A stretch of DNA of 64,000 bases, from positions 186,001-250,000 of the forward strand of contig JAUCEF010000018.1 of assembly GCA_033558025.1 (NCBI GenBank). The letters run 5' to 3'. Positions 11,999 to 21,029 of this stretch are shown piece by piece. Numbering within the stretch: the stretch's first letter is position 1; each line of letters starts with the position of its first letter. Position numbers and translations under genes: made by a program. The notes beneath the pieces are model-generated. The model did no database searches. It saw nothing but the letters and a program-made list of their open reading frames with translations, and was not told the DNA's origin. The stretch comes from Phytophthora sp. 'mugwort'. Taxonomy: Eukaryota; Oomycota; Peronosporomycetes; Peronosporales; Peronosporaceae.

Positions 11999-12509
11999 CT
12001 TGGCCGCGGCAAAACGATTGTAGCTACTAAAATCGGGTTCGAAACGGGTACTTATTATCTAAATGTCAACTTTTTTAAGAAATAAGGGTGCCGAAGCGGG
12101 TATTTTTAAAATGTATTTTAACGTTGTTAAAACGTACAAACACGTATTTTATCGGGTTTCGTAACACACGAACGGAAACTGCTAGATCTCCATTTCCAAA
12201 ACACGAGGTGTGTGATCTGAAACTGGTTCCAGCTTACATTGATACTTGGAGTAGGCTCCGTTGTACTGAAAACCTGAGATTGAGCCCCATCCCTCTAAAA
12301 ATGCCCGACCCACCCATCCCTCAAAATATGGCGTCTGAGTGGACATGCGATAGAACCCTACCTCTGATAATATTTATCAGAATTATCAGGATTTTCAGAT
12401 CAGAGCCCGCATAAATCAATTGATAATTGGCGCACCAACCTCAGTGGCGAAGCCTGTCGAATTCAGGGAGCAGGTTTGCACCTTTCGTTGTTAATTTCGA
12501 GTCGTGACG

Positions 12510-13215
12510 ATAAAGCCTAAGTTTACGGTGGAAGAGAAGCTGTCTGTAGTCCAAGGACTGGACGCTTCTGGCGTCCGGTTGCAAGAAGTATAAGCTCAAC
12601 AGGAAGACATCGAGCATGTGAAGACAGACAACGACTAAAAATGCCGGCAACGAAATAGTCGGTAGTTTGCCGATCCATGTACACAACTCCCACAGTAAAA
12701 TCGAATTCATAAAAAAATAGCCAATAGAATGCTGGAGCACGCAATTTAAACCAACTAAGCAACGAGATTTATATAATTATCTGACAAATCAGTCCTTTTT
12801 GGTCCGACTGGACGTTATCTCATCCAATCCAGTCCTGACTTTTGTCAGTGCCGAGTTTTTCTGTCAGGTGCAGTAGCTGAACTCTACCATATGGGATGGG
12901 GTTCAGCGCTGCCGGTCTTTTAGTTGTTGTCTGTAGTTGGTCAAGGAGTACAACATCCAGTACTCGAACATTTGCAACATGGACGGGACTGCTGTGTTCC
13001 ATGACCACAATCACAACACGACCATCAAATTCCGTGAAGCCAAGGACGTCAACTTGAAGTCGTTCGGCTTCGAAAAAAAACGTGTTACCGCTGTCTTTGT
13101 GGCTTCTGCTTCAGGGCGTAAAATGAAGCCCTCTATGATCTTGACCCCTTCGTCCTCTATGATGACGAAGGGGTCAAATTCAAGGCCCCATCCCTTTAAT
13201 AGCGCCCATGTAAGG
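12510..13215 (+). pseudogene. Tigger/pogo-type (DDE_1) transposase fragment
   Basis: Near 12,525-12,590 a VEEKLSVVQGLDASGVRLQE segment resembles the first helix-turn-helix of pogo-like DNA-binding domains. At about 12,940-13,140 an ICNMDGTAVFHD block (first catalytic Asp in NMD, usually followed by Q/E-T) leads into KKRVTAVFVASASGRKMKP, the typical DDE_1 core strand. The middle is full of stops and the C-terminal half is missing. It sits inside the piggyBac element, near its right end. Confidence 0.7.
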
Positions 13216-13606
13216 CTTGGGGCACTACGTTAGTGCCCCACGGGGCTGTATCGCAGGTTTTACAGTATGTACGATGCTGACAATGACAACCTTGTAGACC
13301 TACTCGCGGTAAGTCTAACTCCTGCTATTCAAATGTAACAAATTTGTGTACCCTGTCGCATATAGCTATACTGTCTTCGGATATACCAAGGCCGCTTCCT
13401 CCAATTACGATATGGAATTCTAATTGTTTTACTCCGTACTATAGTTGCTACCGACCTATCCGAAGCAGCGCTCCGGGTCGCCATTTTTACCCTGTACCGC
13501 ACACTGTAGATACCGCCAAAGATTGTGATCCTACAAAAACTCCGGAACAGTAAAGTCAAGTTATTTGTTTATCCTGTATAACAGGGTAACTTTCGCCCAA
13601 AGTCGC

Positions 13607-13623
13607 TGGGCTAGAGGGGTTAA
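13607..13623 (-). repeat. Right piggyBac end: inverted terminal repeat plus TTAA
   Basis: TGGGCTAGAGGGG followed by TTAA on plus. The first three bases of this TTAA (13,620-13,622), read on minus, are the TAA stop codon of the mucin-like gene. An ATCCTGTATAACAGGGTA subterminal segment mirrors one at the left end. Confidence 0.85.
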
Positions 13624-16600
13624 TATTCCGGAATCTCCGATGTTGGCGACGGCGTTTCCGGAGTCTCCGTCGTTGGTGCTGGAGTGACTGGAATCTCTGT
13701 CGTTGGCGCTGGAGTGACTGGAGTCTCCGTCGTTGGTGCTGGAGTGATTGGAGTCTCCGTCGTTGGCGCTGGAGTAACTGGAGTCTCTGTCACAGGGGCC
13801 GGAGTCTCCGTCGCTGGCGTCTGCGTGACCGGAGTCTCTGTCACAGGGGCCGGAGTCTCCATCGTTGGCGTCGGCTTGACGGGAGTCTCCGTCGCTGGCA
13901 TCGGCTTGACCGGAGTCTCCGTCGCTGGCATCGGCTTGACCGGAGTCTCCGTCGTTGGCATCGGCTTGACCGGAGTCTCCGTCGTTGGCATCGGCTTGAC
14001 CGGAGTCTCCGTCGCTGGCATCGGCTTGACCGGAGTCTCCGTCGCTGGCGTCTGCGTGACCGGAGTCTCCGCCGTTGGCGTCTGCGTGATCGGAGTCTCT
14101 ATCACTGGGGCTGGAGTCTCCGTCGCCGGCGTCGGCGTGACCGACGTGTCTGTCACTGGGGCCGGAGTCTCCGTCGTTGGCGTCGGCTTGACCGGAGTCT
14201 CTGTCACTGGGGCCAGAGTCTCCATCGTTGGCGTCGGCTTGACCGGAGTTTCTGTCACAGGGGCCGCAGTCTCCGTCGTTGGCATCGGCTTGACCGGAGT
14301 CTCCGTCGTTGGCATCGGCTTGACCGGAGTCTCCGTCGCTGGCATCGGCTTGACCGGAGTCTCCGTCGCTGGCATCGGCTTGACCGGAGTCTCCGTCGCT
14401 GGCGTCTGCGTGGCCGGAGTCTCCGTCGCTGGCATCGGCTTGACCGGAGTCTCCGTCGCTGGCGTCTGCGTGGCCGGAGTCTCTGTCACAGGGGCCGGAG
14501 TCTCCATCGTTGGCGTCGGCTTGACGGGAGTCTCCGTCGCTGGCATCGGCTTGACCGGAGTCTCCGTCGCTGGCATCGGCTTGACCGGAGTCTCCGTCGC
14601 TGGCGTCTGCGTGGCCGGAGTCTCCGTCGCTGGCGTCTGCGTGACCGGAGTCTCCGCCGTTGGCGTCTGCGTGATCGGAGTCTCTATCACTGGGGCTGGA
14701 GTCTCCGTCGCCGGCGTCGGCGTGACCGGAGTCTCCGCCGTTGGCGTCTGCGTGATCGGAGTCTCTATCACTGGGGCTGGAGTCTCCGTCGCCGGCGTCG
14801 GCGTGACCGACGTGTCTGTCACTGGGGCCGGAGTCTCCGTCGTTGGCGTCGGCTTGACCGGAGTCTCTGTCACTGGGGCCAGAGTCTCCATCGTTGGCGT
14901 CGGCTTGACCGGAGTTTCTGTCACAGGGGCCGCAGTCTCCGTCGTTGGCATCGGCTTGACCGGAGTCTCCGTCGTTGGCATCGGCTTGACCGGAGTCTCC
15001 GTCGCTGGCATCGGCTTGACCGGAGTCTCCGTCGCTGGCATCGGCTTGACCGGAGTCTCCGTCGCTGGCGTCTGCGTGGCCGGAGTCTCCGTCGCTGGCA
15101 TCGGCTTGACCGGAGTCTCCGTCGCTGGCGTCTGCGTGACCGGAGTCTCCGCCGTTGGCGTCTGCGTGATCGGAGTCTCTATCACTGGGGCTGGAGTCTC
15201 CGTCGCCGGCGTCGGCGTGACCGACGTGTCTGTCACTGGGGCCGGAGTCTCCGTCGTTGGCGTCGGCTTGACCGGAGTCTCTGTCACTGGGGCCAGAGTC
15301 TCCATCGTTGGCGTCGGCTTGACCGGAGTTTCTGTCACAGGGGCCGCAGTCTCCGTCGTTGGCATCGGCTTGACCGGAGTCTCCGTCGTTGGCATCGGCT
15401 TGACCGGAGTCTCCGTCGCTGGCATCGGCTTGACCGGAGTCTCCGTCGCTGGCATCGGCTTGACCGGAGTCTCCGTCGCTGGCGTCTGCGTGGCCGGAGT
15501 CTCCGTCGCTGGCATCGGCTTGACCGGAGTCTCCGTCGCTGGCGTCTGCGTGACCGGAGTCTCTGTCACAGGGGCCGGAGTCTCCATCGTTGGCGTCGGC
15601 TTGACGGGAGTCTCCGTTGCTGGCATCGGCTTGACCGGAGTCTCCGTCGCTGGCATCGGCTTGACCGGAGTCTCCGTCGCTGGCATCGGCTTGACCGGAG
15701 TCTCCGTCGCTGGCGTCTGCGTGGCCGGAGTCTCCGTCGCTGGCATCGGCTTGACCGGAGTCTCCGTCGCTGGCGTCTGCGTGACCGGAGTCTCTGTCAC
15801 AGGGGCCGGAGTCTCCATCGTTGGCGTCGGCTTGACGGGAGTCTCCGTTGCTGGCATCGGCTTGACCGGAGTCTCCGTCGCTGGCATCGGCTTGACCGGA
15901 GTCTCCGTCGCTGGCATCGGCTTGACCGGAGTCTCCGTCGCTGGCGTCTGCGTGGCCGGAGTCTCCATCGTTGGCGTCGGCTTGACGGGAGTCTCCGTCG
16001 CTGGCATCGGCTTGACCGGAGTCTCCGTCGCTGGCATCGGCTTGACCGGAGTCTCCGTCGCTGGCGTCTGCGTGGCCGGAGTCTCCGTCGCTGGCGTCTG
16101 CGTGACCGGAGTCTCCGCCGTTGGCGTCTGCGTGATCGGAGTCTCTATCACTGGGGCTGGAGTCTCCGTCGCCGGCGTCGGCGTGACCGACGTGTCTGTC
16201 ACTGGGGCCGCAGTCTCCGTCGTTGGCGTCGGCTTGACCGGAGTTTCTGTCACAGGGGCCGGAGTCTCCGTCGTTGGCGTCGGCTTGACCGGAGTTTCTG
16301 TCACAGGGGCCGGAGTCTCCGTCGTTGGCATCGGCTTGACCGGAGTCTCCGTCGTTGTTGGAGTTTCTGTCGTGGTTGTTAAGGTTGTCGGAGTTTCCGT
16401 CGAAGGGGTTGGCATCTCAGGCGCTAGAGTTCCCATCACAGGAGACTCAGTCATTGGTGCCTGGGTTGTCGACTCCGTCAGTGGCGACCCTGTCTTATGC
16501 GGCTTGGTAACAGGCGTCTGCGTCACTGGGGGCTCGGTTACTGGCTTCCCTGTCGTCGGGGATTCCGTCGTCGGGGTCTTGGTCCAAGGAGATTCCGTCG

Positions 16601-17255
16601 CTGGCGAATCCGGATTCGGGGCTTCTGTCGCGGGGGACTTCGTCACTGGCGACTCGGTCGCCGCAGTTGTCATCGCTGGCCCTTCAGTCGTCAGAATTTT
16701 CGTCTCTGTTGGCGTGGACTCAGTCGTCGGCACCTCCGTCGTGTTCGGCACTTCTTTGCAGTCGTAGAGTTCTCTCACATGTGTGGTCTTCATAAACCAG
16801 CTGTCGTCGTAGTCCTCGTTGCCGTCGAACTCGGAGTTGTAATCGATGCTTTCCTCCCTGCTATCCTCTTCTCGGAACTCCCACTTGGGGCATCTGCCGT
16901 CCTCTTCCGTCGGCGCCGGCACTGTGGCAGCCGGCGTAGCGCTGCTTTCGTTGCCGCAGCCTATGGACGGAAACACGCAACCCCAAGTAGCCTCTGGGAC
17001 GATGCGGCACTCGGCGTTTTCAGGCGCCACGCAGGACCCGTCGAGGTAGGACGGAAGATAGTTATGACAGTCCGCCACCGCAACATCACCTCGCAGTGGA
17101 CAAGCCGTACCGGCGGGCGATGCGCCCGCGCCCGAGCACAGCGCTTCTCTGGACTCTGAAAGCGCGTAGGTGGCGTCGCCGCACACGCTCACATCCAGTG
17201 CGGCGGCGTGCCGCGCACCCAGCGCCGCGAAGCCGAGAACGAGTGGGAGATACAT
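13620..17255 (-). CDS. Secreted mucin-like Thr/Pro-repeat protein (Phytophthora CAR/mucin-like type)
   Basis: One uninterrupted frame of 1,211 residues. Residues 1-19 form a signal peptide ([13 protein letters not shown] then a small-residue cleavage region). About 100 residues follow with eight cysteines ([38 protein letters not shown]), resembling the N-terminal module of Phytophthora mucin-like proteins. After an acidic stretch ([14 protein letters not shown]) and a further Cys, from about residue 170 to the end it is Thr/Pro-rich repeats of about 10 residues ([10 protein letters not shown] and variants). Known relatives (CAR proteins of P. infestans) coat germinating cysts and are rich in Ser/Thr for O-glycosylation; a protective or adhesive role here is inferred. 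An initiator-like motif lies just upstream. The TAA stop is part of the right TTAA of the neighbouring piggyBac element. No membrane anchor is visible at the C-terminus. Confidence 0.9.
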   Translation of the reverse strand: MYLPLVLGFAALGARHAAALDVSVCGDATYALSESREALCSGAGASPAGTACPLRGDVAVADCHNYLPSYLDGSCVAPENAECRIVPEATWGCVFPSIGCGNESSATPAATVPAPTEEDGRCPKWEFREEDSREESIDYNSEFDGNEDYDDSWFMKTTHVRELYDCKEVPNTTEVPTTESTPTETKILTTEGPAMTTAATESPVTKSPATEAPNPDSPATESPWTKTPTTESPTTGKPVTEPPVTQTPVTKPHKTGSPLTESTTQAPMTESPVMGTLAPEMPTPSTETPTTLTTTTETPTTTETPVKPMPTTETPAPVTETPVKPTPTTETPAPVTETPVKPTPTTETAAPVTDTSVTPTPATETPAPVIETPITQTPTAETPVTQTPATETPATQTPATETPVKPMPATETPVKPMPATETPVKPTPTMETPATQTPATETPVKPMPATETPVKPMPATETPVKPMPATETPVKPTPTMETPAPVTETPVTQTPATETPVKPMPATETPATQTPATETPVKPMPATETPVKPMPATETPVKPMPATETPVKPTPTMETPAPVTETPVTQTPATETPVKPMPATETPATQTPATETPVKPMPATETPVKPMPATETPVKPMPTTETPVKPMPTTETAAPVTETPVKPTPTMETLAPVTETPVKPTPTTETPAPVTDTSVTPTPATETPAPVIETPITQTPTAETPVTQTPATETPVKPMPATETPATQTPATETPVKPMPATETPVKPMPATETPVKPMPTTETPVKPMPTTETAAPVTETPVKPTPTMETLAPVTETPVKPTPTTETPAPVTDTSVTPTPATETPAPVIETPITQTPTAETPVTPTPATETPAPVIETPITQTPTAETPVTQTPATETPATQTPATETPVKPMPATETPVKPMPATETPVKPTPTMETPAPVTETPATQTPATETPVKPMPATETPATQTPATETPVKPMPATETPVKPMPATETPVKPMPTTETPVKPMPTTETAAPVTETPVKPTPTMETLAPVTETPVKPTPTTETPAPVTDTSVTPTPATETPAPVIETPITQTPTAETPVTQTPATETPVKPMPATETPVKPMPTTETPVKPMPTTETPVKPMPATETPVKPMPATETPVKPTPTMETPAPVTETPVTQTPATETPAPVTETPVTPAPTTETPITPAPTTETPVTPAPTTEIPVTPAPTTETPETPSPTSEIPEY
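13650..16740 (-). repeat. Coding minisatellite, mostly 30-bp units, with higher-order copies
   Basis: The basic unit is mostly 30 bp (10 codons), with 24- and 27-bp variants that keep the frame. Larger blocks recur: the segment encoding [20 protein letters not shown] next to [11 protein letters not shown] appears four times (starting near 14,101, 14,768, 15,181 and 16,141 on plus), and part of it once more near 14,690. This implies growth by unequal exchange of multi-unit blocks. All units remain in frame. Confidence 0.9.
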
Positions 17256-17306
17256 GCCTCACTTACTCAACGTGCCTGTTGCGCGCAACCACTGGCAAAA
17301 GTCTAG

Positions 17307-17320
17307 TCAAATGGAAAGTG
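17307..17320 (-). promoter_or_regulatory. Oomycete initiator-like motif upstream of the mucin gene
   Basis: On minus the sequence ATCACTTTCCATTT lies about 52-65 nt upstream of the ATG at 17,255. It matches the oomycete core promoter initiator consensus (TCATTYYNCAWTTT) with about two mismatches. Its place fits a transcription start in a short leader. Confidence 0.6.
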
Positions 17321-17321
17321 A

Positions 17322-17985
17322 TGCCTGCACTTCGGCAGTCGACCAATACGCCACGAACCATACGGACAACGTGACGGCAAAAGGGAGATGAGCCCTACCC
17401 ACACCATCAAGCATGTGGTACTTCTGTAATATACGTAGGTAAAAAAGAAAACAAATACTTATATAGGTTTACTAGGTCGCTTCACGAGTTAGTATGTTCT
17501 GGCATAAAGAGCGGATTATTAGCCCAAGGCATGTGTTGCCCACCGAAAACACTGTTAGTAGCCATAAATCAATAACAGTGGGAAGAACCTGCTGGACTGA
17601 ATAACACTTACTTCTTCACGGGGGAGCTCTCGCCAGGCAAACGTTCAAATCTATCGCGGACTCTTTGAATTCCCGGGAATACCGATGCTCATTACCCGAT
17701 TATCCTCGTCTTTCACGTCCGTACATACAAGACCAAGTAATTTTCTTATGCCTCGCCAACCAACTCACGAAGCTCAGTAGTACCACGATTCCCAGGGCGC
17801 CACCGTTGGTCATGCCAGACACAATGCTCGTGGTGCTCGTGACCGGCAGTTCCCACGCGACACTCAAGCTGCTCGTGCTGCACAGGCTGAACGAGATCAT
17901 GTGTAGTCCATCATTAGCGCAATGGTTGAGCGGCACATCGCCAGAGAACAAGACGTGGGTCAATAAATCCAACCACTCGACGATA
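17322..17985. other. No recognisable gene (mucin upstream region / transposon flank)
   Basis: It holds the region 5' of the mucin gene and the leader of the Harbinger-like fragment. A plus frame at 17,665-17,988 has no known motif. From about 17,750 an Arg/Glu/Ala-rich plus frame may belong to the N-terminal part of the transposase that follows. Confidence 0.35.
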
Positions 17986-17989
17986 TGAC

Positions 17990-19056
17990 GTCGATGATGA
18001 CGACACAGACATGCCGCATTTTGACCGCTATCGTGACGTGGGTGGTTCTGCTGCTGTGGAAGACATGATCAATTTTACCACGCGCGAATTCAACAAGCTG
18101 CTTTTGGCTCACAATTCGCGACTTCGTCGTTGTGAACTACAACGTTGGCAGAGGTCGTCGCTCATCTATTTTAATTAGCGGGAATGATGCGCTCTTTATG
18201 GCGCTCCTCACGTTAAATGAAAGGGGCGGATACGTGGCAGCACACCTCTCGGAGAAATTTAGGCTCCTGTCGGCGTCGTTCATGGAGACAGCGACAAAGT
18301 TCATACAGCATATTACCTCTAAGTGGTATGTTGATCAAGTTGAAAACCGTCGTGGCGAAGCCAAGATGCGAGCTGTAGACACGTCCGGCAATGCTTTCAG
18401 CAACTTCCCGTGCGCACTATACGCCGTAGACGTGGCCTTCCAACAGAGTTGGCGCCCCGGTGGTTTTATTCAAGAGAGTGGCAAGTACTATAGTGGCAAG
18501 CACCACTTGTGTGGTTTGAAGGTGGAGGTATCCGTGGACACAAGAGGGTTCGCTATATGCCCGAACATGTGAAGGAAACGATGCACGACATCTCAATGTT
18601 CAAAGGCAACAAGTCGTTTCACCAGGCCAAGATGTCTAAGCTGCCAGGTGAGAGATGCTGGAAGACGACGGCCCGCTCAAGGTGAAGTTCCCAAATGAGC
18701 GAGCGATCCTGGCAGACAAGGGATACCAAGGGTTAGCCAACTACCTACGCTGCATCCACCCCAAGAAAGGGAGGTCGTTGAGCCGTGCAGAATAGACCTG
18801 CAACGACCAGATAGCCAGTGATCGCGTCATTGTGGATAATTATTTTGGACTCCTCAACATGCTGTGGCACGTCACGGCCGACAATTATCAGTGGAATGAG
18901 AGTCTGTACGATGACGTATTTCGACTGTCTGTTGCACTGACCAACTTTCACGTATCGATAAACCCGCTGCGCGAGCTGAACGGTGACTGGTACCGCCAGT
19001 CACAGCACAAATTGATCCAACTGGGCTTGAAGATCAAGGAAAAACAAGCACGCTAG
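17990..19056 (+). pseudogene. PIF/Harbinger-type DDE transposase (DDE_Tnp_4), broken
   Basis: The N-terminal part reads DMINFTTREFNKLLLAH and GNDALFMALLTL. The nuclease core follows: SNFPCALYAVDVAFQQS (first catalytic Asp), YYSGKHHLCGLKVEVSV, HDISMFKGNKSF, ILADKGYQGL (second Asp) and RVIVDNYFGLLNMLW. In the last block the family normally has Glu, so the third acidic position is Asp here. FRLSVALTNFHVSINPLRE completes the domain. Stops or frame changes near 18,570, 18,650 and 18,795 break it. No inverted ends were identified. Full-length relatives cut at both ends and leave 3-bp duplications. Confidence 0.78.
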
Positions 19057-20660
19057 CCGACGTTTTACCTCCATGCTTGCGTGCTTCGTATCGTACTAAA
19101 AAGCGCGGACGTCGCTCGACTGAGGTTGGGGATCCAGGGGGAGAAAACGACGCTACAGAGGACGCTTTGACGTAGCTTAGTCAACAGCTGAGCTAGGAAT
19201 TCTGAGAGTAGTACTTCAGGAATTATACAGAGGGTCTTGTAGGTGGCTTTCTAGGCAAATACATCATCTTGTATGAGTTGACGATTGTCACGTGTAAGCT
19301 CTGTTTAAACGTATGTAACCATTTATTTTTTTTTGCGAACCGGGTGCTCTTTTCCGGAAGACTTGATCTCATGCGCTTTTGACCGAAACGCTGATAACAT
19401 CGGTTGCTCAATAAAGATGGGATATTTACCGTTGTGCAAGCTATGTAGGTTAAAGATCTAGTATTGTTGTTGTAAAGTGGCCAGTACGGTATCATAATAA
19501 TATATATATTATATTCTAGAAATAATTGTGAAATTGTGTGTAGAATGGATGCGTACACACAAGCTCCATGCTGGAGTGGCGCTGCACATTTGTCATAAGT
19601 TCGCTTAGCAAACGCGATCTGGGCAACGACGGGGTTACATGTGTTACCTCGGGCAACGACGGGGTTACATGTGCTACCTCGGGCAACAACGGGGTTACAT
19701 GTGTTACCTCGGGCAACTGTTGCAGTTGCTGAGTCAATGTTCGCGTGAGTTCCGTTCTGTGGACATCGTATGTACAGTGTTCATTGGACATTCGGGGTCC
19801 AACCCCGTTTCCCTCCAAACAGTGAGATCTGACTTTTTTTCGAATGCACTTGTTTGATCAGGGATAGTCTTGTGTCAATCACTTGAGTGGCGCGATGATG
19901 ATATGTAGTACAGCTACGAACACAACTGGCAGTGAAGATCGTGGCCAAAAGCAGGTACAATTCATGCGTGAGGGGCCAAATGACCACATACCGCCACATC
20001 GGGTGCATTCGTAGGACTTCTTGCTTCCAGCTGAGTGGGGTAGACGGGATATCCGGGGATTCTAACTACATGTACGTGCACGGGTCAACCGCTCCATAGT
20101 GCCGGCGGGTAAGCTGCGTTCGCCGGATGGGTGGACCATCAGCTACCAGCCTCAGAAGTCGGTGTTTGCCACTTGCAGCGCAAGTCGCACGGCGCAGCAG
20201 TAACTGCTGAGCTACTACGCAATGCAAGTCATCCGTGATGGTGCCCCCCTCCCCCCGCCGAGTACAGATACGTGTACTACACCCTTTTGCCTCAGGGTTC
20301 CTATTCACGCTAGACTTCTTTCCCGTTGTTTTACGACAACTTTCAGTGATGCTGACGAGCATTGGGCCGGCAAACGCGAGGGGCGGGCGATATTCAAGAC
20401 CGAGCTGGGATGGGGTCTATTCTTGTCTGCTACAACAACGTGTATACTGTATCTCGGCAATTGCCATTTCCTTGTTGCAACATGGACAACAAACACTAAT
20501 CAAAAATTTGTGATACTGACAATCCTCTCGAGTGTGATAGACGTCAAATTATGGCTCATGGTGTGCGCTCGTCGACGCTCCCGTGTGACCAGTGCTCGGT
20601 GGTGTCGTCGCCCTTCCTTCCTATATTTGTTCAATGCGCCATTTAGTGTGATCCCCATAT
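19057..20660. other. No recognisable gene; contains one short tandem repeat
   Basis: Apart from three 30-bp repeats at 19,621-19,718 and AT-rich tracts near 19,500, nothing with a coding signature was found. Frames at 20,222-20,692 (plus) and 20,066-20,362 (minus) lack recognisable motifs. Confidence 0.4.
19621..19718 (+). repeat. 30-bp tandem repeat, three copies plus a partial one
   Basis: Three units starting GGGCAACGACGGGGTTACAT differ at only one or two bases (positions around 19,674 and 19,688). A fourth unit begins and breaks off after GGGCAACT. The units are directly joined, so this is a minisatellite and not a spacer-separated array. Confidence 0.95.
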
Positions 20661-21000
20661 CCGTGAACTCCTCTGTTCCTGTGAATCCGTAGCGTGGCGA
20701 TCCATATGTAAATAAGTACCCGCCAGATCATTTTTTTTTTCATATTCGACTTCGTAAAGCGTGGCGTCTTCTCTAAAAGCTACACAGAGCCGCGCTTGTC
20801 TGGTCTTTGAAAGTGTAGGCGACGATCCCGACAAACAGTGCGGCTTGACTGTCGTTAGCTGCTCAATTGTCAATTGCTGCCCTGTCCAGTACCTCTTCAG
20901 CCACTGCCAGTACTTGAGCACTCTGACACTCCCAGAAGATGTGGTTCGGCGATCTTTCTGTCCCATACAGCTCGGTAGTCTTTTTTGCAGCTATTGTCTT
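20660..21000 (-). pseudogene. LINE-type retrotransposon C-terminal fragment (zf-RVT region)
   Basis: On minus, SPNHIFWECQSAQ in one frame and KYWQWLKRYWTGQQLTIEQL in the next resemble the zinc-binding module after the reverse transcriptase of oomycete LINEs (pattern HIFWxC followed by a Trp-rich helix). No reverse transcriptase core is present. A run of T at 20,731-20,739 lies within the fragment. The match is by recollection of the family pattern, so the assignment is moderate. Confidence 0.5.
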
Positions 21001-21029
21001 GTGTATCGCCGTCACGGCAGATGTTGAGT

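Larger units (their letters stand above)
9677..13619 (+). mobile_element. piggyBac-type DNA transposon with TTAA target duplication
   Basis: The left end begins CCCCTCTAGACCCA directly after TTAA (9,673-9,676). The right end, read inward on minus, begins CCCCTCTAGCCCA directly before TTAA (13,620-13,623). Short inverted ends starting with C runs and a TTAA target duplication are the hallmark of piggyBac elements. A broken piggyBac-like transposase lies inside at 10,290-11,547, in agreement. Length is about 3.9 kb. A Tigger/pogo transposase fragment (12,510-13,215) is also inside, presumably an earlier or nested insertion. The right TTAA overlaps the stop codon of the mucin-like gene. Confidence 0.88.

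Noticed and set aside
13650..16740. CRISPR-like 30-bp periodicity
   Set aside because: No spacers; the repeats are coding and in frame.
13684..16767. Very long plus-strand open frame as a gene
   Set aside because: It is the exact reverse of the mucin repeat, starts inside it, and lacks a signal peptide or start context. The minus frame has a signal peptide, Cys module and upstream initiator motif.
19621..19718. CRISPR-like short repeats
   Set aside because: The 30-bp units are joined without spacers and this is eukaryotic DNA; it is a minisatellite.
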